A stretch of 64,000 nt of DNA from Eonycteris spelaea (taxonomy: Eukaryota; Chordata; Mammalia; Chiroptera; Pteropodidae), in assembly GCA_003508835.1 (NCBI GenBank), contig PUFA01000068.1, positions 7,254,001-7,318,000 of the forward strand, in the 5' to 3' direction. A model generated the notes under the pieces. The model was not told where the DNA came from. It did no database searches and saw only the letters and a program-made list of their open reading frames with translations. A program made the translations under genes and the position numbers. This document shows, in pieces, positions 20,630 through 31,814 of the stretch. Positions within the stretch are counted from its first letter, which is position 1; the number at the start of each line of letters is the position of its first letter.

Positions 20630-22189
20630 TCTTTTTTCTTTTTTTAACATATGTATGTATTTTATTTTTTATAGTTGGCATATGATATTAGTTTCAGGTG
20701 TACAACATAGTAATTAGACATTCATATTACTTACAAAGTGATCACCCTTGTAAATCTAGTACCCTTCTGACATCATACATAGTTATTACAATATTATTGA
20801 ATATATTCTTTATGCTATACTTTACATCCCCATGACTATTTTGTAACTACCAATTTGTATTTCTTAACTTCTCCCCTTTTTCACCTGCCGCCCAACCTCC
20901 TTCCCATCTGGCAGCTATCAAAATGTTCTTTTTATCTATGAGTTTGTTTCTGTTTTGTTTGCCTATTTTGTTCTTTAGATACCACATGTAAGTGAAATTA
21001 TGTAGCATTTGTTTTTCTCTCTCTGACTTACTCCACTCAGCACAGTACCGTCTAGGTCCATCCATGTTGTTGCAGATGCTAAGATTTCATTATTTTTTAT
21101 GGCTGAGTATGTCCCATTGTATATATGTACCGCCTCTTCTCTATCTATTCATCCATTGATGGACAGGCACTCAGGTAGCCTCTATATCTTGGCTATTGTA
21201 AATAATGCTTCAATAAACACGGTTACACACACCTTTACAAATTGGTGTTTTCTATTTCTTCAAATAAATGCCCAGAAGTGGAATTACTGGACCTTTCTTA
21301 TCTCTTGTTATAGCCTTTGTTTTAAAGTCTATTTTGTCTGGTATAAATATTGCTACCTCAGCTTTTTTGTTTGTTTTCATTTTCATGAAACATCTTTTTC
21401 CATTCCTTTACTTTCAGTCTCTATATCTTTCAATCTGAAGTGAGTCTTTTGTAGGCAGCATATGTAAGAGTCCTGTTTTCTTATTTACCCACCTTTTCTT
21501 TTGATTGGAGCATTTAATTCATTTACATTTAAAGTAACTATTAATAGATTTGTAGTTATTGAAATTTTATTATTCATATATATATGTATATGTATATTCA
21601 TATATATATGTGTGTGTGTGTATATATGTATTTATCCTAAAATATATATATATATATTTATCCTATATATATATATATTTATCCTAAAGAAGTCCAACAT
21701 TTTCTGTAATGCTGGCTTGGTGGTGATGAACTCCTTTAGATTTTCTTATCTGGGAACCTCTTTATCTGTCCTGTGATTCTAAATGATAACTTTGCTGAGT
21801 AGAGTAATCTTGGTTGTAGGTCCTTGCTCTTCATCATTTTGAATATTTCCTGCCAGTCCCTTCTGGCCTGCAAAGTTTCTGTTGAGAAATAAACTGACAG
21901 TCTTATAGGAACTCCCTTGTATGTAACTGCTTTCACTTGCTGCTTTTAAGGTTCTCTCTTTATCTTTAACTTTGACATTTTAATTAGGATGTGTCTTGGT
22001 GTGGGCCTCTTTGGGTTCATCTTGTTTGCAACTCTCTGTACTCCCTAGGAATGTCTATTTGCTTCACTAGGTTAGGGAAGTTTTCTGTCATTATTTCTTG
22101 ATACAGGTTTTCAATTCCTTGCTCTCTTTCTGATAGGCTGATGATGCAAATGTTGTTACACTTGATGTTGTCCCAGAAACCCCTTAAAT
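20630..22189 (-). mobile_element. Half-L1 (ORF1-retaining, ORF2-deleted) LINE, copy A
   Basis: Minus-strand L1 with the 3' end at the left. 20640-20900 is the 3'UTR ('gttggcatatgatattagtt', 'gtacaacatagtaattagac', 'acatccccatgactattttg'). 20980-21291 is the ORF2 C-terminus ('gcacagtaccgtctaggtcc', 'tgtaaataatgcttcaataa'). At 21291-21293 it jumps into the N-terminal endonuclease region of ORF2 ('tcttgttatagcctttgttt', 'aaagtctattttgtctggta'), then the ORF1 C-terminus (21740-22189). The ORF1 peptide pieces include PIRLSVYFSTETLQARRDWQ and ENFPNLVKQIDIPRE, recognisable L1 ORF1p, in broken frames. About 1 kb of codons of endonuclease and reverse transcriptase is absent. It is cut at the right by the hAT element at 22190. 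Confidence 0.8.
21575..21685. repeat. Compound TA/TG microsatellite with a small internal repeat
   Basis: Mixed TATATG, (TG)n and (TA)n units; 'tatatttatcct' recurs three times near 21628-21686. It expanded within half-L1 copy A. Confidence 0.9.
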
Positions 22190-22414
22190 CAGTGGTCCCC
22201 AACCTTTTTGGCACCAGGGACCAGTACTCCTATGAGAATCTAATGCCTAATGATCTGAGGTGGAGCTGAGGTGGTGATACTAGTGTTGAGGAGTGGCTGG
22301 GAATACAGATGAAGCTTCGCTCTCTTGCTCACCACTCACTTCGTGCTGTGCAGCCTGGTTCCTAACAGGCCACGGACCTGTACTGGCCTGTGGTCTGTGT
22401 GTTGGGGACACCTG
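22190..22414 (-). mobile_element. hAT-type miniature element, 225 bp, inverted copy
   Basis: It starts 'cagtggtccccaaccttttt' and ends 'tgtgttggggacacctg', forming terminal inverted repeats. Landmarks are 'ctcctatgagaatctaatgc', 'ctaatgatctgaggtgg' and 'cctaacaggccacggacc'. It has the same length as the copy at 8025-8249 and is in reverse orientation. Flanking octamers (ccttaaat and atttagag) do not match well. It sits at the junction between half-L1 copy A and the old L1 ORF2 that follows. Confidence 0.85.
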
Positions 22415-22431
22415 ATTTAGAGTCTGTGTCT

Positions 22432-23039
22432 TTCCATGTGAACTTTAGAATAAGCTGCCTATGTGTACAAAGAAAATAAAAAATAAACCAAAACATACTG
22501 ACATCCTGATAGGAATTGCATTAAACTTATAGATAATTTGGGGAGAATTAGTATCTTCACTACATCAAGTCTTCTAATTCATGAACCAATATGTGTATTC
22601 CCTGATTTCTTTTATCATCATTTTAAAATGTTTGTAATACAGATCCTATATGTGTTTGGTTAAGATTATACGAAATATTTAATCTTTGTTGTGATCGTAA
22701 ATGGTATTATGTTTTTAATTTTCATTTCCACATGTTCATTCTTAGCATATAGAAATTCAGCTGTCTTTTCTGTGGCTTTTGATCTTAAATCCTAAAACTT
22801 TGCTGACATCACTTATTGAGTTCTTCTAGACAATCATATCATCTGCAAACAGGGACCATTTTTTTCCCTTTCAAATCTATATGCCTTTTTATTTATTTTT
22901 TTATTGCCTTGTTGTACTCACTAGAATTTCCAATACTATGTAGAATAAGATTGGCAATATTGAATTTTTTTGTCTTGTTCTCAGTCTTAGAGGAAAAGCA
23001 TTCAGTCTTTCAACATTAAGTATGATATAAGATTTAGGG
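22432..23039 (-). mobile_element. Old L1 ORF2, reverse-transcriptase region, segment 1
   Basis: Antisense L1 ORF2: 'ctttccatgtgaactttaga', 'ggaattgcattaaacttata', 'ttctagacaatcatatcatc' and 'tgcaaacagggacc'. Read on the minus strand, the catalytic FADD (Y/F-A-D-D) coding triplets are still present near 22835-22850. Frames are broken throughout. The same ORF2 continues at 23352 and again at 25607, so this is one element split by two later insertions. Confidence 0.8.
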
Positions 23040-23351
23040 TTTTTTTTTTTAAAGTCTCCTAGTATTGAATATTCTTATTTAACTAAATTTATTGGGATGA
23101 CATTGGTTAATAAAATTATGCAGGTTTCAAGTGTACAGTTCAGTAATATATCATATGTATATTGCATTTCATTCACCACTCAAAGTTAAGTTTCCTTCAG
23201 TCACCTTATATTTGATCACTTCTACCCTTATCTACCTCCCCACCTTTCCCTCTGGTAACCACTATACTGTCATCTGTGTCCACGAGTCTCAGTTTGTTTG
23301 TCTTGTTCATACGTTGCTTTCAGATTTACAGCCCTCACGTGAGTGAAATCA
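23040..23351 (-). mobile_element. Young-looking bat-type L1 3' end, inserted in the old L1
   Basis: A poly(T) run at 23039-23050 (the tail of a minus-strand insertion) is followed by bat-type L1 3'UTR: 'tgacattggttaataaaatt', 'gcaggtttcaagtgtacagt', 'ttcattcaccactcaaagtt', 'cctccccacctttccctctg', ending 'cctcacgtgagtgaaatcat' near the ORF2 stop. It is 5'-truncated at about 300 bp. It splits the L1 ORF2 between 23039 and 23352. This 3'UTR is the main taxonomic clue in the window. Confidence 0.75.
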
Positions 23352-23778
23352 TTTGTGGATGCTCTTTATCAAGTTTAGGAATTTCTCTATTCCCAGTTTG
23401 ATGAAAATTTTTATAATAAATGGGTGTTGCACTTTGTCAGATGTATTTTGTGTTGATTAATAGAACCACTTTTTTTCTTGTTGTTATGGTGGATTATATC
23501 GATGATCTTTTTTTAAAATTGTGTATGAGACTTGCATACCTGGAATAAATTTGGCTATGGCACATAATTATTTTTATACATTTTTTAACTCAATTGACAA
23601 GTATTTTGTTGAGGGATTTTGCATCTAAGTTTGTAAAATATATTGTGTTTGTAGCTTTTTATTAGTACTGCCTTTTTCTGGTTTTGGTCAAGGTAATATT
23701 GATCATATAAAATGAGTTGAGAAGTGTTTTCCCTCTTCCATTTTCTGAAAGAGATTGAGTAAAATTGGTATTTCTTCT
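23352..23778 (-). mobile_element. Old L1 ORF2, segment 2
   Basis: It resumes the interrupted reverse-transcriptase region: 'gttgcactttgtcagatgta', 'ggtggattatatcgatgatc', 'tgtatgagacttgcatacct', 'gttgagggattttgcatcta' and 'tctggttttggtcaaggtaa'. It ends at 'ttggtatttcttct' (23765-23778), which is nearly repeated at 25607-25620 on the far side of the next insertion. Confidence 0.8.
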
Positions 23779-23838
23779 GGCTTTATTGAAATATAGTAGA
23801 CAATTAGTTGCCTAAATTTACATTGTACAATTCAATGA
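23779..23838 (-). repeat. 60-bp old L1 3'-end scrap
   Basis: 'ctttattgaaatatagtaga' then 'aaatttacattgtacaattc' resembles the 3' terminus of older L1M elements. It lies between the old ORF2 and half-L1 copy B. It may be the extreme 3' end of copy B or an earlier insertion; I cannot tell. Confidence 0.4.
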
Positions 23839-25606
23839 CTTTTTTTAGTTGGCATGCAATAATATATTAGTTTCTGTTGTACAGCATAGTGATTAGAGAT
23901 GTATATAACTCAAAGTGATTGCCCAAATCTAGTACCCCTCTTACCCCCTACATACTTATTATAACATTATTAACTATTTCCCTTATGCTACACTTTGTAT
24001 TTCCACGTCTATTTTTTAACTATCCATTGTATTTTCTAATCCTTCAGCCCTTTTACAAGGTTTCCCCCAAAAACCCTCTGATTTAGTAGCTCTCAAAATA
24101 TTCTCTGTATCTATGAGTTTGTTTCCATTTTTGTTGTTTGTTTTGTTCTTTAGATTCCACATGTATGTGAAATCACATGATATTTGTCTTTTTCTACCTG
24201 ACTAACTTCATTCAGCACAATACCTTCTAGGTCCATCAAGGCAATATCTTTTTCCATTCCCCTCCTTTTGTTTGTGTGTGTCTTTTAATCTAAAGTGAGT
24301 CTTTTATAGGCAACATATATAGGGTTCTTATTTTCTTACTCAGTCAGCCACCCTATCTTTTGGCTGGAGCACTTAATACTTTTCTATTTGAGATACTTGT
24401 TGATAGGAATGCAGTTATTACCATTCTTTATTCCTGTTTTTGATACACATTTTTTTTTTTCTTCATAAGGAAGTCCCTTCAACATTTCCTGTAATACTGG
24501 GTTGATGTTGATGAATTCCTTTAGCTTATTTTTGTCTTGGAAGCTCTTTATCTGTCCTTCTACTCTAAATGATAGCTTTGCTAGATAAAGAATTCTTGGT
24601 TATAGATCCTGGGTTTTCATCACATTAAATGTTTTATGCCAAGCCCTTCTGTCCTACATGGTTTTTTTTGAGAAATCAGCTGCCAGTCTTATGGGTGTAC
24701 CCTGTAGGTAACTAACTGCTTTTCTCTTGCTGCTTTTAATATTCTCTCTTTATATTTAACCTTCAGCATTTTAATTATGATGTGGGCCTTTTTGGGTTCC
24801 TGATTTTTGGGACTCTCTGAGCTTCCTGGGATTTGATATCTATTTCCTTCATCAGGTTAGGGAAGTTTTCTCTCATTATTTCTTCAAGTAACTCTTCAAT
24901 TTTTTGTTCCCCTTTAGCTACCCCCATTACCAGGATACTGTTACATTTAATTTTGTTCCATAGGCTCCTTACATGATTATTATAGTCTTGTCTTCATTTT
25001 CTTACTGTTCTGATTGAATGACCTTGGCTTCCCATCCTCTATATCAGTGGTTTGACCCTCATCTTTATCCACTCTGTTAATTCCCTCTAATATTCTCTCC
25101 ATCTCAGATAATGTGTTCTACATTTCTGACTGGTTCCCTTTAATAATTTCAATTTCCATTTTTATGTTTTTTTAATCTTTTGTTAAAATTCTCATTGTGT
25201 TCATCTACACATTCCCTAAGTTCATTGAGGATCTTTATAACCAGTGTTTTGAACTCTATCTGTTATATTACTTGACTTCATTATTCCTGGATCTCTGTTC
25301 TGTTCTCTCATATGGTTTCTGCTTCTTTGTCTTCCCATTTTAGCTGCCTCTCTGTGTCTGTTTCTATGTACTAAGCAAAGTTCTAGTCTCCCAGTCTTAT
25401 TAGCATGGCTTTATGTAGTAGGTGTCCAGTGGCAGAGTCTTGAGAGGATTTCTGCTGCAAGCCAAGTTTAGCTCCAGCCTGTGCCTCTCTGGGGCCACCT
25501 GTTAAGATTCAGCAAGCAATCCACAGATACTGTGCTTATAGTTGCCTCAAGTCCATGCCAGAAACCAAGGCCAGCTGCTACCAGTGTGGTTCCAAAGAAT
25601 ACCAAG
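23839..25606 (-). mobile_element. Half-L1 LINE, copy B, near full length at its 5' end
   Basis: A short T run, then 3'UTR ('gttggcatgcaataatatat', 'ctacactttgtatttccacg'), the ORF2 C-terminal scrap ending 'accttctaggtccatc' at 24237, a direct jump to endonuclease-region sequence ('atctttttccattcccctcc'), then ORF1 ('aagtcccttcaacatttcct' to 'aggttagggaagttttctct', 24460-24880), the ORF1 coiled-coil part and 5'UTR to 25606. Copies A and C carry a longer stretch here, so copy B has an extra deletion spanning their shared junction. Flanks 'ttggtatttcttct' and 'ttggtattctttct' suggest a target-site duplication. Confidence 0.7.
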
Positions 25607-26095
25607 TTGGTATTCTTTCTTAAATGTTTGGCAATATTTTTCAGTGATGTAGTTTGGTCATGGAGATTATTTTGGTTTTGGTGGGGGATGCCTTTTAGCT
25701 ACAAATTTAATTTCTTAACTGTCATAGAACTATTATGGGATAGTTATCTGTTTCAATTTCGTTTATTTTTGCTAGTTTATATTTTGAAAAATTGGCCAAT
25801 TTTTTATGTTGTTAAATTTGTGAGCATAAATTTGTTTAGTAGATGAAGGATCTGAAGTTTAGTCCCTCTTTCATCCCTGATGGTGATTTATGTTTTTCCT
25901 CTTCTCTTTCAGTTCTACCTATAGATTTATAATTTTCGCTATTTTTTTCAAAGAAAAATCTTTTGTTTTTGTTCATTTTTGTGTATAGTTTTCCTATTTT
26001 CAATTTCCATGATACTGCTCTTATTTTTACTATTTTTCTTTCTTCTGTTTACTTTGGGTTTATCTTACACTTTTTTTGCTAGTAATTTTGAGATA
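25607..26095 (-). mobile_element. Old L1 ORF2, segment 3
   Basis: It resumes the split ORF2: 'ttcttaaatgtttggcaata', 'ggttttggtgggggatgcct', 'cctctttcatccctgatggt' and 'ttactttgggtttatcttac'. It ends near 26095, where the old L1 is 5'-truncated or decays. Confidence 0.75.
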
Positions 26096-26514
26096 GCCAG
26101 AACATTTTTGAGAGTAAAAGTGTTGCTATGAGCAATTTCACTTAGAGAGTAGATGTAAACTGAGAGTACCTGGGCAAATTAGAAAGTGAAGTTGCCTTAG
26201 TGATAACCTTTAACCAGGGAGGCTATAGAAATTATCTCTGTGACCTCTTCATGTGCACCATAAGATTCTGTTCCAAGATACCTGGTCTGGACTGGTCCTG
26301 TCACTTAATGTTTTGGGTCACTCTTTACTAATTACAGAGACTGAAAAAAATTTTCCTGTGAAGTTTTGTATGGTCTTGTCACTCGAATACGCATAAGCTG
26401 TGTCTGAATTATTTTTTTCTGATACGAGGACACATATGCTAACTCTTATAATAAGGTTTCTGAGAAAGAGTAACTTTTATGGTACACTCTCATGTCCCTA
26501 ACCCTATTATTGGC
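26096..26514. other. Unique DNA
   Basis: Nothing recognised. Confidence 0.4.
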
Positions 26515-26700
26515 CATGTTCAAATCTGTCATTACTCCTTGTAACAATATTATGAAGTATCAAAATATACATATCATAGGAAAGGAATGTGAGCCTTGCA
26601 AAGGTTAAATCACTTGCCTGAAAAGCATGTAGAAGTAGAAGAGACAGGAGTTAAAATTAAAGAGGCCAGACCCCTCCTACTGTATAGCTCTCCAGTACAA
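26515..26700 (-). repeat. MIR SINE, antisense
   Basis: 'tccttgtaacaatattatga', 'gtgagccttgcaaaggttaa', 'atcacttgcctgaaaagcat' and 'gacaggagttaaaattaaag' give reverse MIR order. Confidence 0.6.
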
Positions 26701-27394
26701 GTTGTTGTATCAGCACCTGTTGGTTGTCTTACCTGAAGGGGAAGGGTGTTCTGTCAATGTAATCAGATCTGTAGTTTGTAGAGGCCTTTATGTGTATTTT
26801 ATTATGAATGTGATATGCTGATGCCAGAGTAATATATGTGGTTGTTTTGATGAAGGAAAATAATAAATATATTTAAATTATATTAGGAAAACATAAGATT
26901 TGTTAAATGTCTTTTGTGTATCCATAAGATGAAGATCCAATGAAGCAATATTCAAGCTACATTACCCCAGGAGAGGGAATCGACAGGGTCCTAAACAATT
27001 AGTTTTTAAGTGGGAAATATCACTGGAGTATATTCACTATCTTTAATCAAATATTATATACACACAGGACTATAGGTAATGGGCATGATCAATGGGAGGT
27101 ATGGGGAAAAATTGGGAATTGAAATATCAAGGAGATAATCAGCAAAGCTCAGTAGAAAATGAAGTGAAGGATTTTTATATGTGATTCTATTCAAGCTCCC
27201 ACCAGATCTATTCAGCTTTATATCACCTGCCTTAAAATGAAACTAGTTACTTTTTTTTCTTCCATTCAAGCTAAGACATGGAAGAAACAAATGCATTTAT
27301 TTATTCAAGAAAACATCCAGAATCTTGACTAAGAAGTAAAATCTGTTGATTATCTTTATTAAGTGCTCAGAACTTTTTCAACTCAACAACAATA
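26701..27394. other. Unique DNA
   Basis: Nothing recognised. Confidence 0.4.
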
Positions 27395-28292
27395 AGGCAA
27401 ATAACCTAATTTAAAAAAGAGCAAAGAACTTGAATAGGCGTTTCTCCATAGAAGATATGTAAATAGTCAATAAGCATATGAAAAGATGTTTAACATCATT
27501 AATCGTTAAAGGAATGAAAATTAAAACTACAATGAGATACAACTTTAAATCTGTTAAGATGACTGTCATTAGTAAAAAAGAAAATAGCAAGTGTGGATGA
27601 AGATGTGGAAAACAGACTTTGCATTGTTGTTGGAGATGAAAACTAATATAGTCACTGAAAAATATAACAGTTCCTTAAAAAATTATGCTAGTATACTAAT
27701 GTAATCCGTAATTCAACTACTGGTTATATAGCCAAAAGATTGAAAGCAGTGATTCAAACAAGTATGTGTACACTAAAGTTCATGTGGCATTTTTTATAAC
27801 AAATAATAGAAAAAACCCGAATGCCCATCAGTGGTGAATGAGTAAACATATCTGTGTGTGTGTGTGTGTCTGTTGTCTGTCTCTCTCTCTCTCTCTCACA
27901 CACACACAGAGAAAATATTATTCAGTCTTAAAAAAGTAATAAATTCCTACACATGCTACAGCATGGACAAACCTTGAAGACATTATGTTAATTGAAATAA
28001 GCCAGTCATGAAAGGACAAAAATTATATGATTCCACTAATATACTTACCTAGAATAATCAAATTTATAGTGACAGAATGTAGAAAGGTGTTTGCCAGAGG
28101 CTGGAGGGAGGGGCGATGGAAATTACTTGGTGTTGAGAAGTTTCATTTTGGGAAGATGAAAAGCTCTGGAGATAAACAGTTGTGATAATTGCACAACAAT
28201 GTGAATGTACTTAATGCCACTGGACTAAACACCCCAAAATGATTAAAATGGTAAATTTATATATATTTTACCACAATAAAAAAATAGTTAAT
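27395..28292 (+). mobile_element. L1 LINE 3' portion, sense
   Basis: Sense L1M-type ORF2 C-terminus and 3'UTR: 'aggcgtttctccatagaaga', 'ggaatgaaaattaaaactac', 'aatgagatacaactttaaat', 'gaatgcccatcagtggtgaa', 'gcatggacaaaccttgaaga', 'gccagaggctggagggaggg' and the terminal 'ttttaccacaataaaaaaat' with an AATAAA signal and short A tail. Frames are broken. It faces the antisense L1 at 28320. Confidence 0.85.
27852..27909. repeat. (TG)n(TC)n(AC)n compound microsatellite
   Basis: Runs of TG, TC and CA in sequence, expanded inside the sense L1 where an intact copy would have 'gtgtattcatacaatgg'-like sequence. Confidence 0.95.
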
Positions 28293-28319
28293 AGCTTAGA
28301 GTGTGCAATATCCTTCTTT

Positions 28320-29395
28320 GATTCTACATAGCACATTTTTAAATTTTTTAAGTATGCTCGACGTATTATATTAGTCTCAGGTATGCCTATAGTGACTTGC
28401 CACTTATGTACCTCATAATGTTATCAGCACTCTCAATAACCTCTTTCCCCATGCAGTCATCACAATATTATTGACTATATTTCCCTTCACTTTTTTGGAC
28501 CACATCCCCACCTTCATCCTTTCTGGTAACTGTCAGTTCGATCTCTGTTTCTATGGATCTGCTTTGTTTGGTTTGTTTTTAAATTCCACCTATAAAAGAA
28601 ATCATTCGCTGTCTCTGTCTGACTTATTTTACTTAGGGTAATAACCCCTAGATCTATCTGTGTTATTGCAAGTGGTGATTTTATTCTTTTTTGTTGCTGA
28701 GTAATGTTTCATCATACATATGTGTGTTTGTATCACATCTTTATCGATGGACACCTAGGTGCTTCTATATCTTGGCTATTGTAAATAATACTGCAATGAA
28801 CATATAGGTACCTATATCTTTTCTAATTAGTGTTTTTATCTTCTTCAGATAAACACTGAGAAGTAGGAGTGCTGGGTCGTATGGTAGTTCTGGTTTTCGT
28901 TTTTTGAGAAATCTCCATACTATTTTCCATAATGGCTGCACCAATTTACACTTGCCCCCAACAGTGCACAAAGGTTTCTTTTCTCTCTCTTCCTCAACAC
29001 TTGTTATTTATTGACTTTTTGCTAATAGCCATTCTGACAGGTGAGAGGTGGTATCTCATTGTGGTTTTGATTTGCATTTCCGATGATTAGTAATGTTGAG
29101 GATCTTTTCATATGTCTGTTGGCCATCTGTATGTCCTCTTTTGAGAAATGCCTATTCAGAATCATTTTTTGATTGGATCATTTATTTATTTATTTTGTTA
29201 ATGAGTTGTATGAGTTCTGTATATACTTTGTATAGTAACCCTTATCACATATATCATTAGCAAATATATTCTCTCAATTAGTAGGTTGTCATTTAATTTT
29301 GTTGATGTTTTCCTTCACCATGTTGACGCTTTTTAGTTTGGTATAGTCCCATTTGTTTATTTTAGCTTTTATTTCTCTTGCTCAAGGGGATGTAA
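28320..29395 (-). mobile_element. L1 LINE 3' third, antisense
   Basis: 3'UTR from about 28340 ('catccccaccttcatccttt'), then ORF2 C-terminus. Read on the minus strand, residues such as [15 protein letters not shown] and [14 protein letters not shown], then MFIAVLFTIAKI, are recognisable ORF2p. 'gtgagaggtggtatctcatt' and 'gtggttttgatttgcatttc' confirm it. Unlike copies A and C it continues past the half-L1 breakpoint ('gtgctgggtcgtatggtagt'), so it derives from an ordinary L1. It is 5'-truncated near 29395. Confidence 0.9.
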
Positions 29396-29559
29396 CACAA
29401 ATTATTAACTCATAAAAGCAGCCCAATAAACTGATGTTTGATATATTTCTTAAAAATTGTCTAAATATTCTCTTTAGTTTTTTATTAAAAATAATTTGTA
29501 GTCTTTCTTTCATTAAAAATACTATTAAAATAGTATAGATTATTATTGAATAACATGAG

Positions 29560-29800
29560 ATATAGCTATAAACAATACTTTATGTGTATCGAGCTTCTAC
29601 CACATTGCAGGTGCCATACTGTTTTATACAGATTAATTCATTTATGACCCACCACAATTCTAGGTTCTGTCAGTTTTGTCATTGTACCAATAAGCACACC
29701 AAAGCACTAAATGGTTTAGTAAATTGTCTGAAGACACAAAAACAGTATATGGTGTGTCTAGGATTTGAACCCAAGTAGTGTAATTCCGAAAACATACCAT
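29560..29800 (-). repeat. MIR SINE, antisense
   Basis: 'ttgcaggtgccatactgttt', 'tgacccaccacaattctagg', 'agtaaattgtctgaagacac' and 'aggatttgaacccaagtagt' give clear reverse MIR. A 64-codon frame across it is incidental. Confidence 0.8.
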
Positions 29801-29939
29801 TTATTTATTATTTGTTTAGTTGACTGGTGACCTTACACTTAACTCTTGATCCTTTGGAGCTTTTATTTCTCATTGGTAATTTGTAAAAACATTTGTATCT
29901 ATAATCATGCACCAGACTTGTGATGAGCACTTCCATTTA

Positions 29940-30065
29940 TTACCTTAAGCTTCAGACACACAAGTACCGTGAAGTTGGAAACTTTGCTGTTTGCTTCTGT
30001 ATCTCCAATGTTTAGAACAATGACTGGTACATAATATGTGTTAAATAACAAATAAATGATGATGA
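29940..30065 (+). repeat. L2 LINE 3' terminus
   Basis: 'tgtatctccaatgtttagaa' and 'caatgactggtacataatat' followed by 'aataaatga' match the L2 tail ('tatccccagcgcctagaaca', 'gtgcctggcacatagtagg', 'aataaatg'). Confidence 0.7.
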
Positions 30066-31814
30066 AGAGAGGATATATGATGAATAAGGAATGAAATCAT
30101 TTTCAGTTCCGTGCCCAGAAAACAATCCTCACAATCTCCCTTGTACGTCTAGGAGCCATTGGAGTACAATGCCATCAAAATGCTATTCGACAATCTATAA
30201 AGTAATATTAACTCTAGGTTTCCCCAAGTTTTCTATTTTCTGATAATTCCTTATTGACATCAGTGCCAAAATAGCCCAGCCTTACATTGAAATTGGGTGT
30301 GGGGGTACTGTCCACTGACCTCAGGAAGAAAGTTGATGAAAATGTGCTTCTGTTGTAGTGTGCTGGGAGATACTATATAAAACTATATACACAAGCACAT
30401 GATTTGAATGTTAAATTTTAAGTTAGTATTATATGTCTGTCTCTAAAACTCAGAGGAGACTGCATAAAATCCTGATACCTTTTGCCAATGCATTCGTTAA
30501 CAGCAACATAACAAAGAGAGGTGATATTTTAAAAAGTAATTCATGGATTACATAGAAATATCATAGATATTGGTCTCTTCCTTGGTGCTGTTCGTGTGAT
30601 GGATTAAAAGGAGATAGTTTTCACACTGACTCAAGAAAAAAAATGAGTTGTTTCATTCTTGATAGTAAGGCTAATGAAAGTTAAATGGAAAAATAGGCAA
30701 TTTTACCTTATTTTGCACCAGAAACAAAGAAAAGCACACACAGCCAATCAAACCAAAAATAAACATTTTGTTTGAAATAACCAGATACTTGAGGTAAAAA
30801 CAATTGTTTATGCCTTCCTCTGTGTGAAATTATCCATCTCATTCAAGAGGAATTGGTTTTGTTACCATTATCAAGATTCTTAAAACAATGCTTTTTATTT
30901 TCAGGAGAAAAGTGAGGTTCGTTTCTATTTTTTTGTTTGGTTGGTTGACTGTTATGAGGGAGCAGGTGTGAAGGCTGGCAAGATAATTGTCCTAATCAAT
31001 TACTTTTCTCTGTTGTGTAGAGTTACTCTAAATAAGGATAGTAGAGTGGCAACTGACCAGGGGTGCCTGCTTTCTAAGTAATAAATTTCAAATCTGACAA
31101 ATTACCAGGGACATCTCCCTTGTAATGCCACCAAAATGGATGGTGGTTCTCTAGTTAATTGGATGTTCTACATTTACAAATGGAACAGAATTTGAGCATA
31201 ACTTTGAATTATTAAAATAGAGAAGATTTATTTCCATACTCTATAAAAAAATATGCCAATAGGATGCAGTCTGAAACATATAATAAACAGATTTGAGCAT
31301 AGCAAAGTGATCATGCTATTGGTCAAGAGAGAGTTTGCTTTTTTGTATTTTCCTTAATTGTATGAAAATACAATCTATGTTGCTTGTGTTGATTAAAATA
31401 ATTTTAAAAGACTTAAATAATAGTATACACATCATATGTTTGTACATTTAGGCATTTTAACATATATTAATATGTATGGGAAAAAAGACTAGGTAAATAC
31501 ATCCATATGGAGAATGTTAATTTTGGGTTGTGGAATTATGAGTATCTTTTTATGCTTCAAATTTTCAGAATATTCTGCAAGGAAAAGGAATTGCCTTTAT
31601 AATTATTTAGTGAGAAGCAGGCTTATTTCCCCATATGGCAAATGAATGGGCCTTGACTCAACCAGAGTCAAGTGCTGTTATATCTATTTCATTCATATGA
31701 AAAGCAAATGTTGTGTCCCAAGTTCTCAAAGAGTTAATAAGATCACTGTCTTTTACACAGCTTGCTTTTAATTCAGTGAATTAAAGAGAAAGAGGATTTT
31801 GTTGTAAAAAGCAT
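30066..31814. other. Unique AT-rich DNA
   Basis: No repeat family or gene signal was recognised across about 1.75 kb. This is one of the longest repeat-free stretches in the window. Confidence 0.4.

Noticed and set aside
21099..21443. 114-codon plus-strand open frame
   Set aside because: It is the antisense of half-L1 copy A; the recognisable protein is on the other strand.
22182..22422. 8-bp target-site duplication for the hAT element at 22190
   Set aside because: ccttaaat and atttagag agree at about half the positions only; no better than chance.
25481..25846. 121-codon plus-strand open frame
   Set aside because: It covers the 5' end of half-L1 copy B and the resumed antisense L1 ORF2; antisense noise.
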